Shown here piece by piece: positions 42,101 to 50,735 of a DNA stretch of 64,000 bases. The number at the start of each line of letters is the position of its first letter. Within the stretch, counting starts at the first letter, position 1. A program made the position numbers and the translations under genes. Source of the stretch: Buxus sempervirens (taxonomy: Eukaryota; Streptophyta; Magnoliopsida; Buxales; Buxaceae); NCBI GenBank assembly GCA_947561395.2, contig OX387191.1, forward strand, positions 33,249,439 to 33,313,438, in the 5' to 3' direction. A model generated the notes under the pieces. That model was not told the origin of the DNA. It made no database searches and saw only the letters and a program-made list of their open reading frames with translations.

Positions 42101-42445
42101 CTTGCTATGGAATGCCCTTATTGTCATCACCTCAAGCAGGGTGGTAGCTTGCTGCCCTGTCGGCAGCCGTTTAAGAATTTCAGGCAGAACATCTTTCTGA
42201 AGGTTCCCAAAGTAATTTGCCCTATCTTCAGCAGCATCATTCAGTCGACTGGAAGTAGGCCATGAGAAATAAGCAGCATTGCTTTCAGAGTGTTGACCAC
42301 CTGAAGCAAAGGCTTGCAGTGGTGGTGGACTTGATGAAGGCAGACTAGGATGAGTGCAGTAGTTTCTTTCCATGTCCAAAGCTGATTCGTCTGATTGTGT
42401 TGGTCCAGAGTGATTAACCCTCAAATCCAACCTTGTCCTCTCCAT
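19841..42445 (-). CDS. NAL1: NAL1-like trypsin-family serine protease (five coding exons, 597 aa)
   Basis: Coding exons on the minus strand are 42445-41951, 41853-41710, 27624-27384, 20864-20364 and 20253-19841. All introns are GT-AG and the phases agree, giving 597 residues; rice NAL1 is about 582. The N terminus (MERTRLDLR…) and the block with [11 protein letters not shown] are typical of the plant family. The trypsin-like triad is visible: His243 ([10 protein letters not shown]), Asp300 (VRADGAF) and Ser394 (LEGDSGSL). The C terminus has LSLQL (573-577), an EAR-type LxLxL motif, followed by a basic KRRR (583-586) that could be a nuclear signal. Rice NAL1 controls leaf width and vascular patterning and is reported to act on TOPLESS-related corepressors. 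The gene covers 22.6 kb because of introns of 6.5 and 14.1 kb. An acceptor at 42,458 suggests a 5' UTR intron. Closest Arabidopsis relative is probably At5g45030 (memory). Confidence 0.93.
20364..20864 (-). CDS. NAL1-like coding exon 4 (catalytic Asp and Ser)
   Basis: Encodes residues 294-460 and carries Asp300 and the GDSGS nucleophile loop (Ser394). The acceptor is CACCTGCAG and the donor CTCAAAG/GTTTGT. Confidence 0.92.
22690..22928. mobile_element. MITE, copy B, in NAL1-like intron 3
   Basis: This is a palindromic element. The left arm (…tctgaattggtccctg…gagatgctgccatgtggagcatc) matches the reverse complement of the right arm (…gatgctccacatagcagcatctcac…caattcag) over roughly 100 bp. The arms are separated by about 40 bp containing 'gtggggcccaca'. 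Copy A in c6A intron 2 shares the same ordered motifs. No coding capacity. Confidence 0.72.
24121..24289. repeat. (AT)n-(GT)n block and 23-bp inverted repeat around (AC)n
   Basis: 24,124-24,170 is an (AT)n run followed by (GT)n to 24,192. Arms of 23 bp at 24,194-24,216 (ttcagcctcc…) and 24,267-24,289 (…ggaggctgaa) are reverse complements with one mismatch, and enclose an (AC)n run. It looks like a very small MITE or a microsatellite captured in a hairpin. Confidence 0.7.
24300..25440. repeat. Probable LTR-retrotransposon relic
   Basis: The 'ctataggggagttgaatagg' stretch at 24,312-24,331 resembles a word common in plant copia LTRs. Further on there are 'cgctcgagcgcttgtctagcgatggtcg'-type words (25,086-25,113). 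No TG...CA boundaries or gag-pol could be fixed, so the class is tentative. Confidence 0.35.
25490..26520 (+). pseudogene. LINE reverse-transcriptase relic
   Basis: At 26,170-26,400 broken plus-strand frames give pieces such as KKGYQSN / [15 protein letters not shown], matching the plant LINE reverse transcriptase stretch after the 'FIDLEKAYD' region. The 'cccaactagttgggatcagc' word at 26,466, often found at the tails of such elements, follows. 25,540-25,620 resembles the linker before the RT domain. It is interrupted by stops and by GT/CA microsatellites (25,930-26,080) and lies antisense to the NAL1-like gene. Confidence 0.55.
27384..27624 (-). CDS. NAL1-like coding exon 3 (catalytic His)
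   Basis: Encodes residues 214-293 plus the first base of codon 294, and includes the TNRH catalytic His243. The acceptor is CTTGTACTCAG and the donor CCCAG/GTAATG. Confidence 0.92.
31185..31990 (-). pseudogene. L1-like LINE 3' end (zf-RVT region), relic
   Basis: The minus-strand frame 31,409-31,185 has a [15 protein letters not shown] stretch, matching the 'WxxWxERNxRIFE' tail after the zf-RVT zinc-binding region of plant L1 elements. Upstream on the same strand, 31,420-31,760 continues in broken frames (Cys-rich piece near 31,540). It is 5'-truncated, with frameshifts. Confidence 0.6.
32263..32322 (+). repeat. G-rich tract (TTGGGG/GTGGGG runs)
   Basis: About 60 bp with more than ten runs of three or four G on the plus strand, such as 'ggggttggggttgggg'. 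It could form a G-quadruplex on the strand opposite to the NAL1-like coding strand; the nascent intron RNA would be C-rich here. Confidence 0.7.
32380..32870 (+). pseudogene. LINE ORF2 linker-region relic
   Basis: Plus-strand frames give pieces resembling the plant LINE region between endonuclease and reverse transcriptase: a 'MWNETA…' start, '…[10 protein letters not shown]' near 32,655 and 'GLRSGRMNK'-like text near 32,770. Stops and frameshifts are present. It is the same element type as at 25,490-26,520. Confidence 0.5.
32880..35028 (-). other. Decayed LINE-like sequence, copia target
   Basis: Minus-strand frames (for example 34,019-33,700 and 33,203-32,898) are broken and are only loosely reminiscent of plant LINE ORF1 text. 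The same decayed sequence probably continues across the copia insertion at 40,065-40,450. Identification is weak; no other gene is recognised. Confidence 0.3.
35034..35214 (-). repeat. Copia 3' LTR
   Basis: Starts TGTTATAGAAAGTAG on the minus strand, immediately after the purine tract. It is 181 bp and is the partner of 39,869-40,059. Confidence 0.9.
35222..39431 (-). pseudogene. Copia gag-pol remnant
   Basis: Domains run in copia order on the minus strand. Gag starts [10 protein letters not shown] at 39,431. A zinc-knuckle region lies at about 38,580-38,640. The protease motif is degraded to VINSSASKH near 38,320, where family members have DSGA. Integrase HHCC text (WHCRLGHP) is near 37,950, and the integrase C-terminal part at 37,444-36,930. 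Reverse transcriptase runs from about 36,800 to 35,700 with [10 protein letters not shown] and YVDDIVIT, and RNase H ends at 35,222 (DQLADIFTK). Several stops and frameshifts break it, so the element cannot move on its own. Confidence 0.9.
39869..40059 (-). repeat. Copia 5' LTR
   Basis: TG...CA ends, followed on the minus strand by the tRNA primer-binding site. It carries a 12-bp insertion relative to the 3' LTR. Confidence 0.9.
40725..41300 (-). pseudogene. L1-like LINE 3' end with poly(A) trace
   Basis: The minus-strand translation contains [13 protein letters not shown] and a following [11 protein letters not shown] stretch, the conserved tail after the LINE zf-RVT region. A run of T at about 40,722-40,731 on the plus strand would be the poly(A) tail. 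It is 5'-truncated and frameshifted. Confidence 0.6.
41710..41853 (-). CDS. NAL1-like coding exon 2
   Basis: Encodes residues 166-213 (starts GPGGVW, ends GSGSQ) in phase 0 on both sides. It is separated from exon 1 by only 97 bp and from exon 3 by 14,085 bp. Confidence 0.92.
41951..42445 (-). CDS. NAL1-like coding exon 1
   Basis: Encodes residues 1-165 and ends in phase 0 at a GTTAGT donor. Twelve bases upstream of the ATG the sequence reads TTTTGTGCAG followed by GCAAAC, a good acceptor, so the ATG exon probably continues a non-coding first exon lying further upstream. Confidence 0.9.
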
Positions 42446-42457
42446 TTTTCAGTTTGC

Positions 42458-42780
42458 CTGCACAAAATTAACAAGACTTACAAAAATCTAAGGTTAAATA
42501 AATTCAAATACAAAGCTGGAGCCTCATCAATTTTTTCTCATTTTTCCTTTTCCTATGGTTTAATCATCAAAGCTATAAATGAAAGTAAAAACATGACGTC
42601 ATAATATGCAGCTAAGAAAAGAAAGATTGAGAAGATATCAGTCAACTCTTCTTCACGCCCTCCACTACTTTCCAAATAATTATTTTTACTACAAAAACAT
42701 TCCAGTAACACACACACACACATTCATTGCAAAAGCTTACCAACAAATATATGATAATTATAAAATAGCTTCTAAAGCTC
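42458..42780 (-). other. Probable 5' UTR intron of the NAL1-like gene (start side)
   Basis: The acceptor TTTTGTGCAG/GCAAAC is 12 bp before the ATG. No matching donor or first exon can be identified because the sequence upstream is filled with nested transposons; the promoter could lie many kilobases away or beyond the window. Confidence 0.5.
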
Positions 42781-43826
42781 TCCCTTGAGCTGGAGCATGT
42801 ATGCTGTTCATGCCTAACTTGTTAAATACAATTGGAACTAACTATTAGTCCTTGGTAAAGATACCCCCAACTCCTCAAATTCCACATATTCTATGGAAAT
42901 TTGCTTGATTAGTACCATATTCCTTGTGAAATAACATTCAACTGCAATATTCTTTTCAATTCATGAAGCACTAGATTACTTGATGTTTGAATATCATTGC
43001 ATATCATCATGTTTTAGGTACAATATTCCCTATTTTCCACTCCTTACATCGTTTACAAGCTGAATGAGCCATATCCATTTATTTAACATCTGTACTTAGA
43101 TGAAATACTATAATTTTCTTTCTGGTTCTCCATGTAATAAGATTCCAACAAATTTACAGTAACCAAAAGTGGGCTTCCTATCATGATGATACGACTCAAT
43201 TAACATATGAAACTCATGTAATATAAAGGTTCTAAGATGGCTCGTATAGAAGTTTCACAAAGGATCCTTCAAATACCTTAAAATTCTACACACTGCTTCT
43301 TAACGTGGTTGTCTTGAGGTACAAATCCAATTACAAACACAACACAATATCCAGTTATGTCATGGTAAGATAAATGAGTTTTCCAACTAGTTTCTGGTAT
43401 CTTCCTGGATCAATATATAAATCTCCCAGTTTAGCTTCAAATTCAACACCCTAGAATACCAGTCTCTTTAAGCAAATATGTCACATGTCTCTGATAGGAT
43501 AAACCAATCCCATACTTGGACCAAGTCACCTTAACCCAGAAAGTATCTAAATTACTTATTCAAGTAAACATCCAATCAGCAATCTTGTTATAATGATTGC
43601 CTGCAACAATTTTTTCATCCACATGAAAAAGTGAAGTGCTAAAACCTTAGCCCAACCAATGATAACACAGCTGAAAAATTTTTCAAACCAATCCCTACGT
43701 TATTACTTAAGGAAATAGATAGTTTAACCTACTCACCTTATCAGATTCCCTATGAACAAAATGCCCTGGAGATTGCTTCATATATCCCTCTTCTTTCAAA
43801 TCTTGTAAAAAGATATTCTGAAATAT
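42780..43826 (-). pseudogene. Copia reverse transcriptase/RNase H part, downstream half of a split element
   Basis: Broken minus-strand frames read KEEGYMKQSPGHF next to the insertion edge (copia RT), then a region near 43,270 resembling the 'VCRILRYLK' block, and end with a GCTCCAGCTCAAGGGAG purine tract at about 42,781-42,797. The upstream half of the same element is at 53,313-55,260; the reading continues across the 9.5-kb insertion. Confidence 0.65.
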
Positions 43827-46800
43827 TGTCACGCCTTAAACCTCACAGCGTGTATTGTGATACACGAGTAGGATGGAACTTGACCATGCTCATAAGCGAA
43901 CACCAACATATCCATTTACTAACAATAAATGTCTCATTAATTCACAAGAATCCATAAGTTTAGAGATACGGTGGAAATAAAACTTGATAGCAACTTAAAA
44001 CATATCCTTGGGTTTAACCAAAGCAAACTGAATCAAATCAAAGTTTTACATCCAGCCATATTAAAAATAATATAGTAAGACCATTCATTAGGTTCTAACT
44101 AAAGTTATAAAAGTCATTCAAGTCCAACTCTATCACAAAATTTAAGCTGAATCAGTTTCTTCCATTTCCTCTATTCTTATTTTTGCTTGCAAAGTAAGTA
44201 GGGCTAATACGCCCCATATGGTGATATGCACAATACCACTTTACATTAATATAAATACACCAAATACTTTTATTATATTCCAAAATAATTATTCTATTTT
44301 TTCCCGAAAGTTCAATTCATAAATCATATTATAATATTCATTAATAAGTGAGCATGCCTTTCTAACAAAAGTATAACAAAAATAATATAAGAACAATAAT
44401 ACAATTTATCAATATTAAAAAATTAGGCTAAATAACTATTAGAACAATAAAGCAAGAAGTAATAGTTATGCAAATGCAATGCCACATAAGCAAACAGGAA
44501 GAGAAGTGAAATAAAGATTTACTTCCACCACATCAATTATTCAATTATTATCAATTAACCACAATTAACATGAACTGGCTTCCCCTATCAAATCTATATG
44601 GTCTTATAGTCAAGCACGCCGTTAGAGCAATCCAACTTATGGCTAGGATCAAACGCCCTTGTATCCTACTTTAATATAGCAGGGATTAGACTCCCTTAAA
44701 AAATCATGTATTCCACTTTAATACAACTAGAATCAAACTCTCTTAATTTGTATTGGATTCCGCTTTAATACAGCTGGAATCAGGCTCTCTTAATTTTGAA
44801 GGACTCAAACATGAGGAATTCCAAAGTATATAACAGTTGTGAATACCATGTAAGGAACCAATCACATTAATTGCATGGGGAAGAGTACTAGACTCACCTT
44901 ATTCCAAAACATTATAGTTTTACCATTCCCAATGGGTATGCATATCATCCAACGAATTATTATCACACTAAGATAACCTTTATGTTCTTTTTTTCTTAAC
45001 AAGATTAATCTGATAATCTTAAGACCATCAATTTATACTTCAACACATGTACCATATCATGGTAAAATTTAACTCTAATAACAGCTCATAAACATGATTA
45101 TTTATTACTACAAATTCCATGATAAGTCTTGTAAATTGAAATTGAAATCCACTTGTTCAGTATAGAAGTTCTCTATCCCTTGAGTTTTGATTTGCATGAC
45201 CCTTACAAGCCAATTAGATTAATGAGAATATTTCACTGTTTATATTACATTTTAGGTTTTTAAAATATCAATAAAGTATTAAAACTTCTTAAATTTACAA
45301 AATTTATCCAGCTAAAGCAATCAACCCCTTTTTACCTTTTTATTTTCTCTTTTTTTGGTCAAATCAAACTTTTTCTTTAATTAAAGCAACCCATTTTCTC
45401 ACTCACTCTCTCCCTCCCCCCCCCCCCCCTCACTCTCTCACATTCTCACTCCTCCCCATAAAAGACAAAACAACCCTTTTTCATTCTCCCTTTCTCTCAC
45501 TCTCATAAAAGATAAAACAACCCTTTTTCATTCTCCTTTTCTCTCTCTCACTCACTCTCATATGTTCTCTCTCTTCCCAATTAAAAAAAAACAAAACACA
45601 ACCTTCTCTCTCTCTCTCTCTCTCCTCACTCACACACACACGTTCTCTCTCTTCCCCATAAAAGACAAAAATAGCAACCTCAATTCCCCAAATCTAAAAT
45701 ACATCAAAGATTTAAAACTTCTCACATCCAAATATCTGAAATGTACTCGTGAGTGGAGAAGTTCCTTCAAGCATATAATTCTCAGGCATTAAATTGAGTA
45801 AATCTAGAATTGTTAAGCATGGGGTTTTTCTCAGATGCAAAAAATCAAAGCAATACATCATCCTTCTCATCACAAATCAGATACACATAGGTTAAGAGCA
45901 CCAAAGTAAGAGATGACATGTATTGAAAGCATAAAGAGCGTATTTTGATGAGTAATGATATTATGTGTATATATATAGTATAGTATAAAAAGAGGAATGT
46001 ACATCATAACTCCACAAACACAGCCCGAAAAGGAGGACCTGCCAACTCAACCCTACACAAAAAAAAAACCACCCACACAAATACAATCCATGTGAAACAT
46101 CTCTCGAAAACCAAAAAAACAGCTCAATGGAGCCAAAGCTGAATAAGACATTCAATTTCGACACCAATAGCTATTGCTCACTGGACCACGACACCCTCCT
46201 CCCTGATCTCACCTAAAGCATCCTCACAACCCTCCGTCCACCAATAAAGATGATGAAAAATACCACATGTGCCAGTTCCTGACTATATCAACAGCCATGT
46301 TGCCTCGAAACTCTGGTAAATCCGCCATCCATGATGCTACTGCAATTACTATAGAGTCAAAAACATGATCCACAGACACTCGGGAGTTCTGGAAGATCCT
46401 GCTATTTCGCTCTAGCCAGATATGCTAAATAGCCGTGTGAAAAAGGGTACTGTACATAATCTTACCCCTCTTCCCCAATCCACGAACTCTCCACTGGTCA
46501 AGCAATGCAACTAAAGTGCTAGGGAGAGGCCAAGATACTCCAATCAAATGCATCAACCACATCCATATCGCACTAGCAAACCAGCACTGAACAAATAGGT
46601 GATCTATGCTCTCCCCCGCCTCCATGCACATGCTACAAACATGAGGAGATAAAGTGGGTTATAGTGTATTAACCCACTTACTTGATTAAATCTTTGGTTT
46701 TGCACCAACAAATTAAAACTTTCCCCCACTTTATCTTCTTCTCCAACAACCCCTTGTGTTCAAAACGTATGAAGTTTTGGGATTATTAATCCCCTTCCTA

Positions 46801-46966
46801 AACCTTATTCACCCATCATAAAAGAAAGATTTAATCTCAACGTTAGATCATGCTTATTTAAAATATGATAATGTGTACAAGAGCACTCTATCCTACTCTA
46901 TCACCAATCACAATAAGTCAATTATTTGACTCAGGTTAAGGACTTGGGTTTGACCTAGTCCTTACA
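43827..46966 (-). repeat. Left arm (LTR-like) of the inverted pair
   Basis: TG at 43,827 and CA at 46,966. On the minus strand the gypsy purine tract GTGGGGAGAA directly precedes TGTAAGGACTAGG, so this is in 3' LTR position. About 2.4 kb once the LINE insertion at 45,945-46,665 is removed. Confidence 0.8.
45945..46665 (-). mobile_element. 5'-truncated L1-like LINE inside the left arm
   Basis: This segment interrupts the arm. On both sides the arm sequence continues as in the right arm, with GTATT present at both junctions. The minus-strand translation has a Cys-rich CSMCMEAGESIDHLF stretch and WLERNSRIFQ, the zf-RVT tail of plant LINEs, then a 3' UTR. The right arm lacks it, so it inserted after the arms existed. 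Confidence 0.75.
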
Positions 46967-49900
46967 TTCTCCCCACATTATGGGAATTTTGTCCTCCAAT
47001 TCAGAATAAAACCAAGAAATAATTGTTAAAATAATATCATACCTATTCTAATAAAAGATAAAGGATAATTCTCCTTAATGTCTTCTTCAACTTCCCAGGT
47101 AGCTTCATCCTCACCGTGATTGCTCCATAAAACTTTCACTACTGAGATGATGTTCCTTCGCATCACGTGCTCCTTTCTATCAATAATCCGCACTTGCACT
47201 TCTTCATAAGTGACATCTACTTTGAGTGGCAAGGATTTCCATTCTACCATCTAAGATGGGTCAAGGAAAAACCTCCTCAACATAGATAGATGAAATACAT
47301 CATGTACCAAAGATAGCTGAGAAGGTAGGTTCAACCGATATGCTACCTTCCCAACCTCCTCCACAATTTCAAAAGGCCTATAAAGCAAGGAGCCAACTTC
47401 CCTTTCTCCCCAAATCTAAACACTCCTTTCATTGGAGACACCTTCAAAAATACAAAGTCTTCTTCATAGAACTCTAAATTCCTTCTTCTCTTATTAGCAT
47501 AGCTCTTTTGACAGTCTTGGGCTATCTTTAATCTATCTCTAATCACTTTGATTTTGTCTATAGTTTCCTACACCAAGTTTGAACCCAACATGACAGTATC
47601 ACTAACATCTGCCCAACACACTAGAGATCGACATGGCCTTCTATAAAGTACTTCAAACAGTGCCATCCCAATGCTAGCTTGATAGCTATTGTTGTATGTG
47701 AACTATACTAATGGAATGTGACTCTCCCAACTCCCCCCAAAATCCAAGATGCAAGCTCTCAACATGTCTTCAAGTAGTTGGTTGACTCTCTCTATCTGAC
47801 CCTCCGTCTGAGGGTAGAATGCAGTGCTAAAATTCAATCTTGCTCCCATGGCCTGATGAAGACCGTTCTAGAATTCTGAAGTGAATCTCAAATCTCTATC
47901 TGATACAATGGTAACTGGCACTCCATGATACCGAACTATTCCAGATAGATACAATTGTGCCAAATCATTTATACTAATCTTAGAGTTGATGGGCAAGATG
48001 TGAGCTGTCTTGGTTAACTGGTCCACAACTACCCAAATTGTATCATGGTTACTACAAGTAAGAGGCAAACCCATAATAAAATCCATTGATATATTTTCCC
48101 ATTTCCAGGTTCCAATTAGCAGTGGTTAAAGTAGTTCTAGTGGCTTCTGATGTTCTGCTTTCACCTGCTGGCAAACTGCATACCTAGCTACAAAATCTGC
48201 AACATCATTCTTCATATTTTCCCACAAATATACTCTACGAATGTCTTTGTACATCTTGTTGCCCCTAGGGTGATTGTATACCTTGATTTATGAGCTTCCC
48301 TCATAATCTCCTCTCTTATTCCACTTTCCTTCGGAACACATAATCTACCTTTAAATCTGATGTTGCTATCCAAATGAATAACCCAATCTGGCCTGGTTGC
48401 TGCCAAAAACTGAAGTGTCTGGTCACCTTTCTGCTCTTCTATGATTCTTTCAATCAATCCAGCTCTTCTATGATTCTTTCAATCAATCCAAGCTAGACAC
48501 TGAGTTTTGAGATAAAATCCTATGCTAGTTGGGAAATTGGACACAATCCCCAAATCTAAAATTGTTCTTGCTAATATGTCTTCATGTACTACCAAACAAT
48601 ATAAGGTGCTTCTTCTCTTCCCACTCAATGCATCTGCCACTGCATTTGCCTTCCCAGGATGATACTGGATAGTGAAGTCATAGTCTTTCACTAACTCCAT
48701 CCACCTTCGCTGCCTCATGTTTAATTCTTTCTATGAAAATATATATTTCAAGCCCTTATGATCAAAAAACAACTCAAATTTTTCTCCATATAGGTAGTGC
48801 CTCTAAATCATGATGCATAGGCCACTACCTTGCCTTCCAACATCAGAACACATCCTAAGCCTTAATGTAAAGCATCTCTGTATACACTGTATAACCCTTC
48901 CAGCATCAAAACACATCCTAAGCCCTAATGTAAAGCATCAGGGAAAATTTTTCAGATTTTCCCTAATGTCAGCGACATTTAGCGAAATGCCCACGACATT
49001 TAGTGAAATGTCGCAAAATGACAAGAATTTACATTTTTAGCTTTTTTCAATTCTAGCGATTTTCCCTCATTTCGGCAAAATTTCACCGATATTTTGCTAG
49101 TTACACCTAGCAAAATGTTGTTTGACACGAAATTGTAAACCTTGCTTCTAAGGCTGCCAAAACATCAAAGCATTATAATACAAGCTTGGACCCATCATAC
49201 ACAAACGATGGTCTGCCAAGAGGATGGAAAGTCATCGTCTTATGATAACAGCCCAAACTAGCATGATAAGATGCTAGTAAGTCCATGCCAAGGATGACAT
49301 CGAACTCCTCCATCTCTAAAACAATCAAATCAACAATTAAAATTTCATCATCAATCCTGAACTCACAAGCTTTGCAAACTCTATCAAAGTTACCAGTGTC
49401 ATCTAAAGGATTGCTAACAGTCACAGCAACACTCAATAGAACAGGAATCAAACCCAAACAATTCATGCAGGAAGCAGAAATAAATGACAAAGATGCTCCA
49501 GAATCAAACAATACAGTCACAGGCACATATAAAAAGCAATAACATACCTTCTACTACAGCATTAGAAGCACCAACATCTTTGGAAGCCAAAGAGGACATA
49601 ATACCTAGAGGTGGCAGTGGAGGTAACAAGGCTGGAGCATTTCCTCCATAACGAGGCCGATCTACAGGCTCTCTTTGCGATTTCTAACAATATTTCATGT
49701 TGTGACCCATACCTCCACAGTTGAAGCACTTGGGGATGGCTTAGGTGAGATAGGCGTAGCTTGAGTGAAAGTGGCTCCAAAAGAAGGGTCTCCTTGTGTC
49801 CTTTGCCTTTATCTCTCGACCTACAACCATAACGAGAATCCCATGACTACTTACCCTTACCCCTTGCATTCTCTTGCTCTCTGGCTAAGCAATTTGTCTC

Positions 49901-50735
49901 CATATCTCCCTCCACCAGACAAACAGTGTCTACCACATCAGCATACGTAGGTAGACAAAGAGGTAAGACGTGAGAACAGATAGGGGACCTCAGTCCATAC
50001 TCAAACTTCCTAGACTTGGACACATCATCTGCCACAGATTTTGGTGCAAAGCGGGAGAGCTGGGTGAACTAAGCCTCAATTACTGACATTAAACCCTATT
50101 CCAACTTATGGTATTCATTAACCTTTTATCTTTTGTTGATTGCAGGAAAATATGTCTCAAAGAATAACTTCTAGAAATCGTCCCACTTCATTTGTACAGT
50201 GTCTCTAGTGTTCATTATCATCTCCCACCATGCATTGGCATCTTTCTGCAACATAAATGTTGCCAACTATACCTTATCCTCATCAAAACATTTCATACCT
50301 CTGAAAATCTTCTCCAATTCTGAAACCCACTTTTGTGCCTCTTCAGGGTTGGTAGAACCCTTAAATTCAGGTGGGGTCAGCCTTTTAAACTTTCCAGAAG
50401 CGCTTCAGGCTCCTCTGCCAACACATTGGAATTGAGGGGAGCTCTAGGCTGTTGTGCTTGATTGTATCTCATCACCTCAGCCATACTCCCAATCATCCTC
50501 ATAACATCCTCCATTTGAGGTATAGGTGCCTGGCCCTCAGCTGAGGTTCCAACTCCAGTAGCCTAATTCCTTGTCATTTGAGACATCTACAGATGGAGTA
50601 GAATTATGATAACTCAAACCGAACTAAAAAGAATATTTATATCACATGATCAAACAATCAAAACTTTTATAAAAACTTCCATAGATTTACTATATATCTT
50701 TGCATAAGTTATAGACTTAGGCTCTAATACCAATT
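46967..50735 (-). pseudogene. Ty3-gypsy gag-pol remnant with reverse transcriptase deleted
   Basis: Minus-strand order: gag (about 50,550-49,850; FTQLSRFAPKSV, then the SRKFEYGLR segment), a zinc knuckle near 49,700, aspartic protease 49,526-49,173 (LFDSGASLSFI), RNase H end (48,718; [15 protein letters not shown]), integrase zinc finger (48,457-48,212), integrase core (48,086-47,868; MDFIMGLP), and a chromodomain-like tail (47,250-47,026). Only about 450 bp separate protease from RNase H, so most of the reverse transcriptase is gone. A 43-bp unit there is tandemly duplicated (48,833-48,875 and 48,896-48,938). Many stops are present. Confidence 0.85.
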
